DNA of 64,000 nt, from positions 11,284,001 through 11,348,000 of the forward strand of contig NC_134161.1 of the NCBI RefSeq assembly GCF_033958435.1, read 5' to 3'. A program made the translations under genes and the position numbers. Shown here in pieces: positions 31,985 to 44,064 of this stretch; position 1 is the first letter of the stretch; every line of letters starts with the position of its first letter. Below the pieces are notes generated by a model. The model made no database searches. It saw only the letters and a program-made list of their open reading frames with translations, and was not told the DNA's origin. This stretch comes from Carettochelys insculpta. Taxonomy: Eukaryota > Chordata > Testudines > Carettochelyidae.

Positions 31985-32277
31985 GGGTATGTCTGTACTT
32001 AGCAGGAGATCAACCCATTCCGCGATCTTCAGGAATTCAATTTCTCACTTCTGGTAAACATGTGCCAAACTGATCTCTGTGGGGTCTGCAGTCGACCCCC
32101 TGCAGTCCTGCTCTCCTGAGGAATAAGGGAGATCGACGGGAGAAACGCTCCCATCAACCTCATTCAGTGAGGACGAACCTTACAGCCGACTGCAGATACA
32201 TTGATTCTAGCTACACAATTGCCGCAGCTAGAATTGCATATCTCCAGTTGACTGTAAGGTCTTGTGTAGACCAAGCC
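31985..32277 (+). mobile_element. PIF/Harbinger-like MITE (293 bp)
   Basis: The left end GGGTATGTCTGTACTT and the reverse complement of the right end GGCTTGGTCTACACAAG are inverted repeats. The flanks are TAA (31982-31984) and TTA (32278-32280), both fitting a TWA target though not identical. The middle 'gggagatcgacgggagaaac' block is shared with 54228-54466. Confidence 0.65.
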
Positions 32278-32707
32278 TTAGGGGAGTGTGGCAGCTTCAG
32301 AAACACAAGGAAGAGATAGGGAAAGTAAAACATGGGGCAGTCAAATCCAAGAGTCCCTCCAGTCTTTTCTTCAGTCCTAGAGGCCCTCATTAGCACCCTG
32401 GCTGGGATGGGGCTAGCTTCCCATTCACATGCCTGGAGAGCTGGGCAAACATTCCAAAGGTTACCAGGGTGGCTGTGGTTTGGAGACGTGCCCAAGTGTT
32501 TGGGTGCACGTAAGAGCTTACAGGCAATCCTGGGATTGGCAAAACTGAGCCAGAAAATGTACCAGAGCAGGGTCCCCAGGAGTGTTATTGGTACTGCAGT
32601 AGCATCTTGGGGCTCCAGTCACGGACCTGTACCGCACGACGTTAAGTGCTGCTCAAACACAGAGCAAAAAGTCAGCCACTTCCCCGTGCCACTTGGTCTT
32701 ACCCAGT

Positions 32708-32810
32708 CTGTCAGGGATGGTCTAGAGGGTGCTTGATCCTGCCGTGAGGGCAGGTGACTGGACTTGATGACCTCTTGAGGCCCCGCCCAGTTCTAGTATT
32801 CTATGATTCT
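32708..32810 (+). mobile_element. CR1 3' tail, ATTCTATG-type lineage
   Basis: Contains 'tcagggatggtctagagggt', 'gactggacttgatgacctct' and 'ttctagtattctatgattct'. A short, 5'-truncated copy. Confidence 0.85.
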
Positions 32811-34190
32811 TGGGTTTCCCACATCCATGCACACTGCAAGAGCAAGCAATATCATGACCCTCCCATCCTGGCAGCGGACAGCCAGGACACAGGTGATCTG
32901 AGCGCTCTGGACAATGAGGAAAGTAGCATCTTAGAGAAGGAGGTGCTGTCGGAGAGCAAAGGCCACCTAGCCCAGAGGTGGGAGAGCTGTACTCTTCTCT
33001 CCTCTGACCTCCTTCAGAACCCCGTTGGGCTTTTCCTTTGAGGGTGGTCCTAAGAGAAGGGGCCTGTTTGGACTGAGGCTGTGTCTGCACTGTAAGCAAG
33101 GGGTGGATTTCCCCAGCACAAGCCCACCCACGCCTCAGTTAGGGTGAGTAGAAATGGCAGTGTCACCACAGCAGCAGCCTGGGAAGCACAGCCCACCAAT
33201 GCTGACCAAAACCCACTGGTCTGAGGCCTCCACTGGCAAGGCTGCTGTTTCTACTTGTGCAATCTCAGAGAGCCCTAGTGCAAGTGTGTGTGTGGGAACA
33301 CGAGGCTCACACTTCTAGTGGGGAGTGCTGCTTTCTGGCTCTCAGGGTGAGGACATTTGCAGAAAAGGTGGTGGGAGGGGAAGGAACAATCTAATTGTCA
33401 TCTTTTAGCCCTGTGGCTCGTGCAATGCTCTGCTAGCCAAACCTCCTACCTGCACCCTGGGAAAGCAGGGGCCCCTCTTTCCTGACATTCTCACAGAGAC
33501 GATGTGAGTGATATTTGCCGGTGGAGTGGGAAAGTGCCTTCCAAATGGACTCGTGAAGCCGCAAAGGCAGCCGTTAGCTGGGAATGTGATTCGAACTTGA
33601 AAGGAGGCCCCAGCTCAGCCGCACATCTTTCTGGAGCCAGGAGTGAGTGAGAGAGGCAGGCGTGCACAATGCCCGTTTCAGCAGGATAGCTGCGCAGCCC
33701 GTGGGTAAGGCTGGGATCAGACGCTGCAGCCGGCTTGTCTTCATTAGCAAGACTGAGACAATCAGAGCCTAGCACTCTCCCAGACAAAGCTGCCTGTGCA
33801 GTGAGCACTCCTCCTTCTGAGAGCTTCATGCTTTTGACACCAATTTCAGTGGGTGCCGCAATTATTGTGAGCTCTGACATCTGGAAACGAGTGAAGTTTC
33901 CTGTTCTGTAATGGGTCGCCGATGGAGTTACAAGGCAGAGTGGGGAAAGTCTGATTGTTAAAGGAGAGAGACGAGTTCTTCACCTCCCATGCCTTCCCGT
34001 GCAGGCTTAATTGGAGAATCATTTATGTTTCACACTCCAGCCAGGTGGGTAGCCAATGAGGACAGTCTGGGGCAAATCTTATTTTACACGATTTACAAAT
34101 CTGTACAGATGTTCTTTAGCTCCAGATCTGAACTTCCATAGTGTTTGAGAGTGGCCAGAAGATGGGGTTTAGTTCCTATCCAGCACTACC
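32811..34190. other. unannotated stretch
   Basis: No gene recognised. A GGCTGTGTCTGCAC block near 33078 resembles MITE termini of the B type, but no partner end was found. Confidence 0.4.
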
Positions 34191-34530
34191 ACCAGTGGGG
34201 TCGACAGAGTCTCCAGGCCCTTGGGCAAAGTGGAGAGATGGGGCTGCTCAGTTCCACACTGCTGGAAGGGGTGGGAGCTCAGGCGGAAGGGGCATAGCCT
34301 TGGGTAGAAGGGGCGGAGCTGGGGCTAGCTTCCCCCAGGTAGCCTCAGTGCCTCCCTGGAGTGTGCTGTACCTACTCCAGCAATCCTCAGCACTGTCTGG
34401 CACCCACCAGACAGGGCTCCTGCTGTGATTTAAAGGGCAGTAGCTGCAGCCAGGAGCCCTGGGCTCTTTTGGATCAGGGCAACTACCCCATTTTCCTGAC
34501 TTCAACCCACCATCTGCAGCCCCCACTCTA
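34190..34530. repeat. possible GC-rich interspersed repeat
   Basis: Contains 'gggcagtagctgcagccagg' and 'gagccctgggctctttt', which I have the impression of seeing often in turtle sequence. Boundaries and class are not determined. Confidence 0.3.
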
Positions 34531-35735
34531 ACTAGCTTCACAGCCCTTCAGCACTCAGAAGGGCAGGCTGCAGAATGGGACTGCAAAGAAGCCGGTGAGA
34601 GTTTTAAGTATCCACGGCTTTTGTTTGTTTGTTTTCCCAAGGTGCACTTTTACATCTGTCATACATGGCAAACTTCCAGTGTGGTTAATTACATTCTGCT
34701 TACCTGAATTCCCCCAGCGCTTCCAACTGGATAAAGTTATTCTTCTCTGGTTGTGCTTAAACAAAATACGCAAAATGTTATTGTGTATGGAGCATTACTG
34801 CCACAGCATAGCTATTCCATTCCGTCCCAGAAGTACCTGGATTTCAAATATATCCTCTATATTTTAATCATTAAAATAACAAAAAGTAAAACAGAGGCAC
34901 CCAAATTAACGAGAAACACAGAATCTGTTGCATGCCGGTGAAATTCAGCCGTTGCTGATCTGCTCAGCCATCTTGAGGGTAGTCATAAAGTAGTTATTAC
35001 CATTGTATAGAAGAGCTCATGATGAAGGTTTGCAAGTCGGGCCACAAATGATCCATCTAAATCACCCGGCCCTGTGCTGATGTGTAGTCACCTCTGCAGT
35101 GCCGTAGAACAGTGCAAGCACAGTAGCAGAGAATATTGGCAGCAGGGACATTTCGGGAGGATGAATGTTCTCCCATGAGTTGGAGTTTGGATGGGGTGCC
35201 TGAAGTAATCTACGCTTGCCACCTTCACAGTAGATATCATGGAGCTTGCATATATAATCAGAAGTCAGGGCCTCCTCAGAAAAATGGCAGTGCAAAAGGC
35301 TGACATCTTCTGAATCACCAACCCCACTTCTTGGCCTTTGCTGGTGAGTTCTCACTGGTTACTTACCAAGCCCAGTTTGGCTGAGCATAGGCAAGCATGT
35401 GGGATCCTGCCCTAATGTGATTTTTCTGATAGTCTCTGGTTTGCTTTGAGATCTTTCTGAATGAAAGATGCCTGGTAAACCTAAAGGCCTGTAGACAGGG
35501 AGAAGGATGGTCACCAGCTTAAGTAGCCATAAAAACTTTACAGATCTGAACTGAAAGCCCTTCCAGTCAGCAGGAGATTTGGCCTTGACTTGATTCGGAC
35601 TGAGCATTGGCCCTGTGAGAGGAGAGAGAGGAGGAATTCTGACAGATATGCTCCCGTTGATTGGCAACAGAGAGCTGTGAGCACTGGAGGAAGTGAATGG
35701 ACTTCACAGCTTTGCTAATGGTTAAATGGCTGAGA
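34531..35735. other. unannotated stretch
   Basis: Nothing recognisable. AT-rich around 34840-34920. Confidence 0.4.
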
Positions 35736-35880
35736 TAATGCAATACCTTTTTTATTGGCCCAACAAATAAGTTATTGAGGCACAAGCTTTCAAGCAGCAC
35801 CTGCAATTTGCATGGATACAATAGAGGGAGATTTTCTTTCTATGAGAGGATGCTGCCTCATCAAAGGCTGTTGAAAGGAG
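35736..35880. repeat. possible fold-back relative
   Basis: 'taccttttttattggcccaa' followed by 'ggcacaagctttcaagcagc' recalls reptile elements with an internal AAGCTTTC block like the fold-back family at 16440. No TSD or complete hairpin found. Confidence 0.35.
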
Positions 35881-36794
35881 TTCAGGTCTGATCTTGCATG
35901 CTATTTATTGTTCTTCCTTCCTGGCTAGTCAGGTTCTTTGTTTTGCATCATCTCAGAGGCTCTCCAGTGATTCATTAGCAAGGGGAGTAACTTTGTATGC
36001 ATCTCAAAAGATAAAGTTATAACTCTCCCCCGTGAGTTTGCCTGCAGGTTTCGGTTCTATGTTTGTTCCTATTCAAGCTTCCAGAGGACCAATGCTAGTG
36101 GTTCTTGCAGATTTAACAATGCTAGGACCCCAGGAATTTGTCCTACCATTGCAACTGGAGGTGGAAAGGGCAACAGTGCTATTGATTATAGGTGCCCCTG
36201 ACAAGAGTGTTCCAAGGAGGCTAACTCCCAGTGGTCTGCAGAAGCTGGTGTCGGGCATGAGTGTTTGCGGCAGTCAACTCCCTGAAGGTGTAGGAGATCA
36301 GGGGACAGGAAATGGGATGTACGCTCCCAGCGAATGATAGAATCCATACTATAGTGTTTATGGGATCCTCTGACTGCATTGGGAGCATGGGTTGTGGTTT
36401 ATCCTTTTTTCTCTTCCTCATTCTGCTTCATGGGCGATGGAGTAATACAGCACTATTGTCTCGAGCTAAGCAAAAATTGGATTTGCCATCTCATGGGAAA
36501 TTCCAGTATTTCAGCAGTTATTTTCATCAGGCCAAAAAGTTGAACTGCTGACATTGGATTTGGATATGGCAGCTAGTTCATTTAGACCGTTGGGATTTGA
36601 AAAAAAAAATCAAGATTCAGAAATCTAAATGGCTCAAGTCAAGCCAATGCTAAATTACATTTTTGTGCGGTATTGCATTGCCTTATGGGAGCTGTATTAT
36701 GAACCTGACATCCACATTCAGTCAGGGCCAGGCATTTACACGCATGTCATTACTAGGATGTACCACGCAGCTTCACTGGGGGGGGGAGACTGTA
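35881..36794. other. unannotated stretch
   Basis: No gene or clear repeat. An A-run lies at 36600-36609. Confidence 0.35.
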
Positions 36795-36880
36795 TTGCAT
36801 CATGGGAGATGTAGTCCTCCAAGAAGTCCACCAGATGGGGAGAATGGGAATCAAAACTACAACCCCCATGAGGCAATGCA
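36795..36880. repeat. inverted repeat, 'catgggagatgtagt' type
   Basis: The left block 'ttgcatcatgggagatgtag' and the right block 'ctacaacccccatgaggcaa' are inverted with few mismatches, giving a hairpin with a loop of about 40 bases. A further related block lies upstream at about 36675. It is probably a small DNA-transposon remnant. Confidence 0.6.
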
Positions 36881-36889
36881 GCACAGTAA

Positions 36890-37078
36890 GCAAATAAAAT
36901 TTGTTTTAAATTGAAATGTTTTGAGTCAGTTTGACAGACCAAAATATTTAAAGTTGGGACCAACTGCCCCCAAAATAGATTAAATAAATGTTTTCAAAAG
37001 TTTCGGGGAAAAGTAGATTTTACAGAAACTTCATTTTCCATTAAAAAATATCAAAATGGAAAATTCCCAATCAGCTCT
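36890..37078. mobile_element. AT-rich element, right end of the AGAGCTG family
   Basis: The right terminus 'ggaaaattcccaatcagct' then 'ct' is the inverse of AGAGCTGATTGGGAATTTTCC and matches the left terminus at 19507. The body is rich in AAAATG/TTTTAAATTG. The left end is not identified. Confidence 0.55.
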
Positions 37079-37737
37079 TCTTTCTAGCTAACAATAATTG
37101 CAACTGAGATTCAACCAATGAGCCGTTTGATCGTTGGAACAGTTCATAGTTCGGTTCATATGGGGCAGAAATTAACATTTTGGGGATGTTACCCCCACCC
37201 ACCTGTAATGATCAGGAACCTCTTGCTAGACGAGGTAGCTTAGGAGGCTGCTGAGATCCAGACAGGAAAGGACAGTGAAAACAAGAGATCTGTATCCCCA
37301 GGGGGGCTTAGAGCATCTAGTCTTGGTCGAGAAACTGATTTAGCCACTGTAAGGTGAAGTGTTTCCCAACACCCTAGCAAATGGCAGTAACAGTCCTTTG
37401 CAGGCGTTCAGGGCTGAGCCTCAGAGCAGGGGGACTGGGAGGAAAGTTGTGCAGCTGCTCACCAGGCTGTAGAAAGAGGACTTGAGTTTGAGACTCACCA
37501 GTGCTAAATTCAAATTTCAGGAGGAAAAAGAAACCCCAGCAGTCTCCTGTGTCAGGACAGTCTGTGTGCTAGACAATGTGGATCTCCACCCTTTGCCTGC
37601 CCTTGATGTCCATGTCGAGCTTGCTCCATTCAACCCTGCCTCTTCACCCTTATCTAGGTGCATTTCTTCTTCTTCTTATATACTCCATTCACAAAATCCC
37701 ATGTTGGCCCAGTGCTGGCCTCTGGGGAAGGCATGTG
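37079..37737. other. unannotated stretch
   Basis: Nothing recognisable. Confidence 0.4.
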
Positions 37738-37825
37738 CTCTGGATGATTAGGGTTAATCCTGCTTTGGGCAGGGGGCTGAACTTGATGACCTCCTGAGGT
37801 CCCTTCCAGGCCTAGGATTCTATGA
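37738..37825 (+). mobile_element. CR1 3' tail, ATTCTATG-type lineage
   Basis: 'ctgaacttgatgacctcctg', 'aggtcccttccaggcctagg', 'attctatga'. Short 5'-truncated copy. Confidence 0.8.
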
Positions 37826-38634
37826 GTTTGTGATCACGCAGGCCCCATATGCAAATGCCCCTTAGCCTCACAGAAGCACCCATCAGTATGTATCTTAAAA
37901 CTGCTCCTCTTTAATTTGGTGCAATTTCCTCCCCGTTCCCTGGCCGCCACTGCCTGCAGATCTCGAGTGAGAAACTGTCCCTCCTTCCCCTCACGTTGGA
38001 AGGTGAGGTTATAACAATGCCCCATTACCCAGTGTCTTTGAGTTGTTCCAAGAGGGCGATGCTTTGTTAAACATTCGTCGCCTTGCTCCTTGCCCCACCA
38101 TTGCTTGTCAGGTTTTAATAGTCTGTAGGTGCCTGACTACCTTGGAAAATCTGGCCGTTTGCGCCTCTGTGGCTCCATTTCACCTTCTCAGTTAAGCGCA
38201 GAGGGGATTGCTTAAGAAGAGACTAGGCAAAGAGGTGCTGTGGGCTGTGTCTGAGTGAGGCAGCCAAAGGGAAATATGGGAGTGGCTGAAGTATTCTGGC
38301 TGTTGGGAATAGTTTTGTGGCTGGAGACCGTGGTCACAGAACTCGTGTGATAGCAGGAATCCACCTTGCCAGCTAGACTAGGTGAGTTCAGTTTATTGTC
38401 CCTGGTAGCTGGATCTTTCCCACTCCTAAGCTTGGTTATTGGACCCCTTGGGCTGAGTCCTGAACCCAGCAGTCTGGCTTCTCAGTGCTATGCTGTGACC
38501 TTTAGCCCATGGTTTCTCTTTGGCCTCCGTATGACTGCTGGCTCTGGGGCCTGGTGCAGAGATGTGTAGATGTGCAGAGGCCCCAGGAATCGGAATTTCT
38601 TTCTGTTCCTTTTGTGATCGGCAAACTACCTCAG
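37826..38634. other. unannotated stretch
   Basis: No gene seen. 'gcctgactaccttggaaaat' then 'ctggcc' near 38130-38160 resembles one end of the fold-back hAT family at 51633. Confidence 0.35.
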
Positions 38635-38728
38635 TCACACACACACTCTCTCTCTCTCTCTTCATGTACACACACCCACCCAGTCTCCCAGGCACTTGTT
38701 TCACGCACACACACAAACACACACTTGT
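38635..38728. repeat. compound (CA)n(TC)n microsatellite
   Basis: Runs of CACA, then TCTC, then interrupted CACA, over about 95 bases. Antisense frames are artefacts. Confidence 0.9.
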
Positions 38729-40950
38729 GTACCTACTTCCATACATGCTGGGCTGTAAGGAAACAAATGGAAGAAAAAAATAACCCAGTGGAGGAAAACT
38801 CAACCATGATTTGACCTGAGAAAAATTCCGTCTGGTTAGCCTCGCAGAATAACCCAGAGGGCAGGCATGGACCAATATGTTGTGGGTGGGTGGCCTGCAA
38901 AGGAGTGATTATGGACAGGGAGTAGTTGTTTGACGTCTTGTGTTGAATTCACCCTTCTGCTTGAGCACTACTAATCAGTAGTAAGCACGCTGCTTTTTTA
39001 ATGCTTGCACTAAAAACCAGAGCAGCCCTTAGCTCGGTGGGGCACATGAAAGCATCCCTGTGCCATGCACCCAGTTTCGTGCGAAGCTCAGGGCTTTAGA
39101 AAGAATCAGAAGGTTTCCTTCATTGCTGGAAGGTACTTTTTGGGAGGGAGGGAGGGAGGAAAGACAAGTAGGGGTCCTCTTCTTGCGGTGGCACTAGCTA
39201 ATAGCAGCTGAGCCCAAAACAAGGTTTGGAGAAGGTGCTCATCTCTGATCTGGAACAGAGCTCTTCCAGAACATGCTGAGGAAGCAGCCCTGGATATGGG
39301 AATATCTCTGGGGGGATGGTGTTTCTCAGCTAAAGTACCCCCCCCCACCATTCAAGCCCCAGTGCCGCCTCAGTGTCAGGTGTATGCCTGGCTCATGGCA
39401 TCACTGGAGAGCCAGGCTGCTTCCCAGCTGAGATGTCTTTTTGTTCCTTGTCCTCTCTGTGATGGCTTTTGGCTGTCCTTTCTTGATGTTCCTTCCCCTT
39501 CTCCAAATGTGTCTTGCGGTCAACTTTGGAAAGTTAAATGCAAAGGAGAGATGGATGCTGCTGAGTCACATTGGGGCTGGCCTGGACTGGCACAGAACAC
39601 AAAGACAGAGCTGTGCTTCTTGAAAGCAAACTATTTCTTGGGGCTTGATGGGGCATGGAGAGAATATACCTACAGTGCCGAGCCTCACGGGGCACAGTGT
39701 GTACTGCTGAGCTCTGCATCTGGGAACAGGAGGAGTATCATGAAGAGGGGTGCTAGCAAGGGGCAGGCCATGTTTACAGTTCTGTCAGACTCCCTGCACG
39801 GGGGATTCCTTGCAAGTTCCCTCAATGGGCTGCAGCAAACGGGCTCATCTACAATCTGACCCAAATGGGGTGGCGCCAGCTATTGTCCTGTAGCAGAAAA
39901 GAGGAGTCGGGGGTGCACAGCTTGTGGTGTTTCTAATGTAATTGTTTGAAATATTTCCATATTAATTTAGAGAGGTGGAACAAGACAGGAACTTCTTTGT
40001 GGGGTTTGAATTCAACCTTCTGGCTCAGCCCCTTAGCAAGCGAGAAGCAGGAAGCCAGGCCATGCAGCTTATGTCTGCTCTACAAGCTAACGGTGACATT
40101 CCCAGTTTGCTGGGGCACATATGCACTAGCTGTGATTGACCCAGAGTGCTAAAAATAGTAGTGCAATGCACACTGCCACACCGTAGCCTCCATGCTAACA
40201 GGTCCCATGGAGGGACCATCTGCAAGGTTCAGGCTAGTTCAGCCCTTGTCTCTGTGCTGAGTTCGGCAGCCTCTGTGAGATGATGGTTCTGAAATGTGGG
40301 CACCTGGACGAGATCCACCAAACTCCTTCCACCCAGGAAACTAAATGGACATCAGAGGGCAGCGGCTTTTGGTCACTGCCCTCCTAGGCCACATGTGACC
40401 CAATGACTTACAAGTGAAAGCTCTCTGGGGCCCAATGTTAATCCCATTGGGGTACACGCATTTGAGAAAATAGATGAGTCCCTGAGGGAAATGAAGGGTC
40501 AGAAGCTGTCTGTGGATAATAGTTCTCAGGGACCAAAGACAAATGATAGTGCAGTCAGTAGAATCTGCAAAGGAGTCTGTGAACAGAGGATGACCATTAC
40601 CACAGCTTGTTAACATAAACGAATACAGACGGTTGAATTGTAGGCTAATGGATATGAGGGTGTGAGACAGGGAGTGTTCAGAAATAATGGCCTGGATAAT
40701 ACAGCTGATGATTTAAATACAGGGTAAAAAATGAGCAGGTGTTGAGTGGCTTGCATATAGCATGGAGGTCAACTGAAGTTGGGTTCCCTGCCTTGCTCTT
40801 CCAGCAAACAGCTGTCTGCCGGGGATGGGCATCACATGGAAGGCTTGTGTGTCCTGTGAAAAATCTCCACAGAGGGGCATATTTCTAAAGGGTTAATTGT
40901 GGCAGAGACTGTCCCCATACCACCTTTGCCTAAAAGCATGCCTTCTGGGG
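38729..40950. other. unannotated stretch with a 187-codon frame
   Basis: The plus-strand frame 39296-39859 is the longest frame in the window outside recognised repeats. Its translation has no domain I recognise, an ordinary composition, no signal peptide and no visible splice context. I treat it as chance. Nothing else is recognisable. Confidence 0.4.
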
Positions 40951-40952
40951 TA

Positions 40953-41256
40953 CAGATTGGAGCTCTCTCGTCCGCCAACATCCATATTCTGACGTGACTT
41001 TAGTTAGTCAGGCGACCACTTATCATGGGTGTCCCAAGCTTCCCATAGTCCCATAAAGTTTGTTTCCAGTCCTGGCTCTCAGTATTCTGTGCTGTTATTT
41101 AGCTCTAGTTTACCCCTAAATGCCTTCTGAGAGCCTGGTAAGCAGTGGAAGTGTTGGTAATGCTGTTAGACAACACTGACTTCCCGTGGTCTGTCAAATT
41201 CTCTCATCCAGCACTAGTCAGGTCCTGAGGGTGCAGGACAAGACGCGTCCAACCTC
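40953..41256 (-). mobile_element. mariner-like MITE (304 bp) with TA flanks
   Basis: The ends CAGATTGGAGCTCTCTCGTCC and (reverse complement) GAGGTTGGACGCGTC are diverged family termini. TA lies outside both (40951-40952, 41257-41258). Internal blocks such as 'gctctcagtattctgtgctg' match the other copies. Confidence 0.75.
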
Positions 41257-41258
41257 TA

Positions 41259-42019
41259 CTGAGTGGAATTCTGGGACTGGAGCAGCTGGGCACCAGGGAT
41301 GAAATTATGGCTCTGCTGAAGTTCCTGAGAGTATCACCAATGACTTCAGTACAGCCTGGGTTTCACTCTAGATATCCAATAACGCTTGGAGACGTGTGGC
41401 CCCCTTTTAATCTCTCCTCCATTCATGAAATGGGTTGATAGAGTTCTTCCTTCGCTCTCCTGCCAGGTCAGCCTTACCCAACAGAACGAGGTATTGATGC
41501 CCCACCATGCATCTGGAAGAACCTGGGATGGGGATTCTTTCACCCTTGTGCCATCTTGACTGACTTCAGCTGGCTAGGGAAGTGTGGGAGAAGAACCTCA
41601 CAGTAGCTGGATCTTGTTACATGATACCCATCTGGTATAAATCAGAGGATGTCTATTTATGCCTACTGGGGATCTGGTCACCTGACAGGGGGACTCTCAT
41701 ACCTAACAGGGGGATGCTCCTTATGGATTATCGCTCTTGGACCTCAGGCATTGTTATGGGGCCTTCCAGTATTTCATCCCTGAGTAAAACATCCCAGTGG
41801 TGATAAGTCTGTGGGATGATATAACCCTATGATGAGCACCAAGTATCCCAAGTATGAGGATTTGATTTCTTGCTGCTCCTAGGTTAGGGGACTTGTAGGT
41901 GCTCATAAGCATGGAGAATGGGTGGGAACGAATGTCTGCTATGCACTAATTCCTACAAGATGTAAGAGCAGCAAAGGGCAGTTCTGTGCTGGTCTCTTGG
42001 ATCAGAAGTGAGGCAGCAC
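41259..42019. other. unannotated stretch
   Basis: Nothing recognisable. Confidence 0.4.
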
Positions 42020-42021
42020 TA

Positions 42022-42303
42022 CAGGTTGAAACTATCTCATCCGTCACTTTCTTGTCTGGTAACATCCATAATCTGGCATGATTTTAATTTTCATGGTTGT
42101 GGCCGAGTTTTCTGCTGTTCCATAAAGTTTATTTCCAGCCACTAGTCCTGGCTGTCACTGTTCCGTTCTGTTATTTAGCTTCCATTTACCCCTGAATGTC
42201 TTCTAGGAGTCCAGTAAGCAGTGAAAGTGTTGGTAATATTGTTAGACAATATTGACCTCCTATGTTTCAGCCCTGAGGGTGCAGACTAGAGAGGTTCATC
42301 TTG
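42022..42303 (-). mobile_element. mariner-like MITE (282 bp) with TA flanks
   Basis: The left end CAGGTTGAAACTATC and the reverse complement of the right end CAAGATGAACCTCTC are inverted. TA flanks at 42020-42021 and 42304-42305. Same orientation as 40953-41256, about 770 bp further on. Confidence 0.8.
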
Positions 42304-42305
42304 TA

Positions 42306-43051
42306 GTGGTTAATTGTCTCTCCCCACCTCCTCTTACTTTCTGCGTTTAAAAAAATGAAAGCAAGATGCCATTCCCATCTGCAGAGTCATGCAAGCATAG
42401 TGTATATGACACGTGCTTCCTAGACAAGAAAGCATCTGGGTTTTCATGTAAAACAGAATCAATTTTATGGTGCGTGCCTCCTTGCCTAAAGGAAATGGTC
42501 TTATCCAGGGTCTCTCGGTCATGGACAATTTATCTAGTTTTATGTTGATGGTAGAAAAATCCAGTCTATGGTCTGTGACTGGAAAGCTCAGAAGAATAAG
42601 AGTCCAGATGGGAACAAGGGCAGTTTTTATTGCTGCAGGTTGTAGGGGAAGAACTTTGTTAATAACAGCCCTTTTGAGTTTCTGCCCCCTGACCCTCTCA
42701 TCTCTCCATACTCACGAGCCTTAGCTTGTGTGCTGATTTTTGAGCCAATGTTAGTGCTTGTGAAAGGTGCTGGATTGGCAGCCTGGAGGGAACACAATGC
42801 TCTGAGTAGCTGCAGATGAGGCTGGACATCAGCTAGGGCAGTTCAGGTACCTTCTGATTTGACTTGCTAGTGTGCTTTGGTTTTTTTGTTTTGTTTTGTT
42901 TTGTTTTGGTCAGAGGCTGTTTGCGGAGGCTGTGGAGGGGTTGTTTAGTTCAGAGCGATTGTACCTTGTATTTGAGGTGATGCAACTGCCACAAAGGTTG
43001 TGATGAGCATTTTGCGGGGGGCGGGATGCTAGTGATAAAAAAATAGCATTT
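42306..43051. other. unannotated stretch
   Basis: No gene. A (TTTTG)n run lies at 42880-42909. Confidence 0.4.
42880..42909. repeat. (TTTTG)n simple repeat
   Basis: About five TTTTG units. Confidence 0.9.
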
Positions 43052-43362
43052 GAATGGCAAAACTGAGTGAGACCAAAGGTCCATCTAGCCAGGTGTCCTG
43101 TCTTCCAACAGTGACCAACACCAGATGTGCTAAAAGAGTGAACAGAACAGGTAATCGTCAAGTTATCCCCCCACCCCCCCCGTTATCCATTCCTAGAGTC
43201 TGACAAACAGAGGCTTGGGATGCCATTCCTTCCCATCCTGGCTAATAATTGCTGACCCGGAGCTCCATGAATGTATCTAGTTCTTTTTTGGACCCTGTTG
43301 AATTTCTGGTCTTCACAACATCCTTTGACAAGGAGTTCCACAGGTCTACAGTGCACTGCATG
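43052..43362 (-). mobile_element. CR1 3' fragment
   Basis: On the minus strand: the ORF2 C-terminal end ('ttcaacagggtccaaaaaag' and 'agatacattcatggagct' in reverse), then the CR1 tail with the 'ggacctttggtctcactcag' end at 43052. Together with 43863-44880 (plus) it forms a loose inverted pair of CR1 tails. Confidence 0.8.
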
Positions 43363-43862
43363 TAGATTCATGTTCACTGAGACTTGGACTGAGATCCTCA
43401 ACTCAGCTCTAATAGGCAGCCAGAGAACCATCAACCAATGACATCAGGCCAGGCTCTGCTGAGACAGGCTTGGAGTCAAATGTGTGACTAGGAGGTGAAA
43501 GAATTCATCTTAGTCCTAATACAAAACTTAAGCCATGCAACTAACCTGTCTCCCTCATCTCACCAAAATAGCTCATCTCCAAATTAGACCTTTTTGAAGC
43601 TTCAGTGTCCACGGTCTGCTGTCCAGGTACCATAATCTGTAAAATACAAATGGTACGCAGTTCAGAGGTCTTCACATTCTAGCTTTCCTGCAAGGTAGAG
43701 CCTATTGGATAACACTGAGTTCTGGAGAATATAATATTTCCTACCTTGTCTGTAGAGTGCAAGAGCATTTTAGAGCAGTCGGGATTGGCGGACATCTACA
43801 TGGTAACTAGAGAGCCTGGATGTAGAAATGGATACCTGAACTTAGTGAGGCTTCTTTGAAAA
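43363..43862. other. unannotated stretch
   Basis: Nothing recognisable. Confidence 0.35.
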
Positions 43863-44064
43863 ATTAGCAACACACAGTCAACCTGTGGAACTCCCTGCCA
43901 GAAGATGCTGTGAAGGCTGGAACTTTAACAGGGTTCAGAAAGGAGCGAGATAAATTCATGGAGGTTAGGTCCATCAGTGGCTATCGGCCAGGATGGGTGA
44001 GAATGGTGTCCCTAGCTTTTGTTTATCAGAAGCTGAGAATGAGTGACAGGGGAGGAATCACTTG
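43863..44064 (+). mobile_element. CR1 3' fragment, left of family A insertion
   Basis: ORF2 C-terminal part ('aacctgtggaactccctgcc', 'ggaactttaacagggttcag') and the start of the 3' tail, ending 'ggaggaatcacttg' at the insertion point. Confidence 0.85.

Noticed and set aside
39296..39859. 187-codon plus-strand frame
   Set aside because: It is the longest non-repeat frame, but it has no recognisable domain, no conserved-looking composition and no splice or promoter context. Chance in moderately GC-rich DNA is sufficient.
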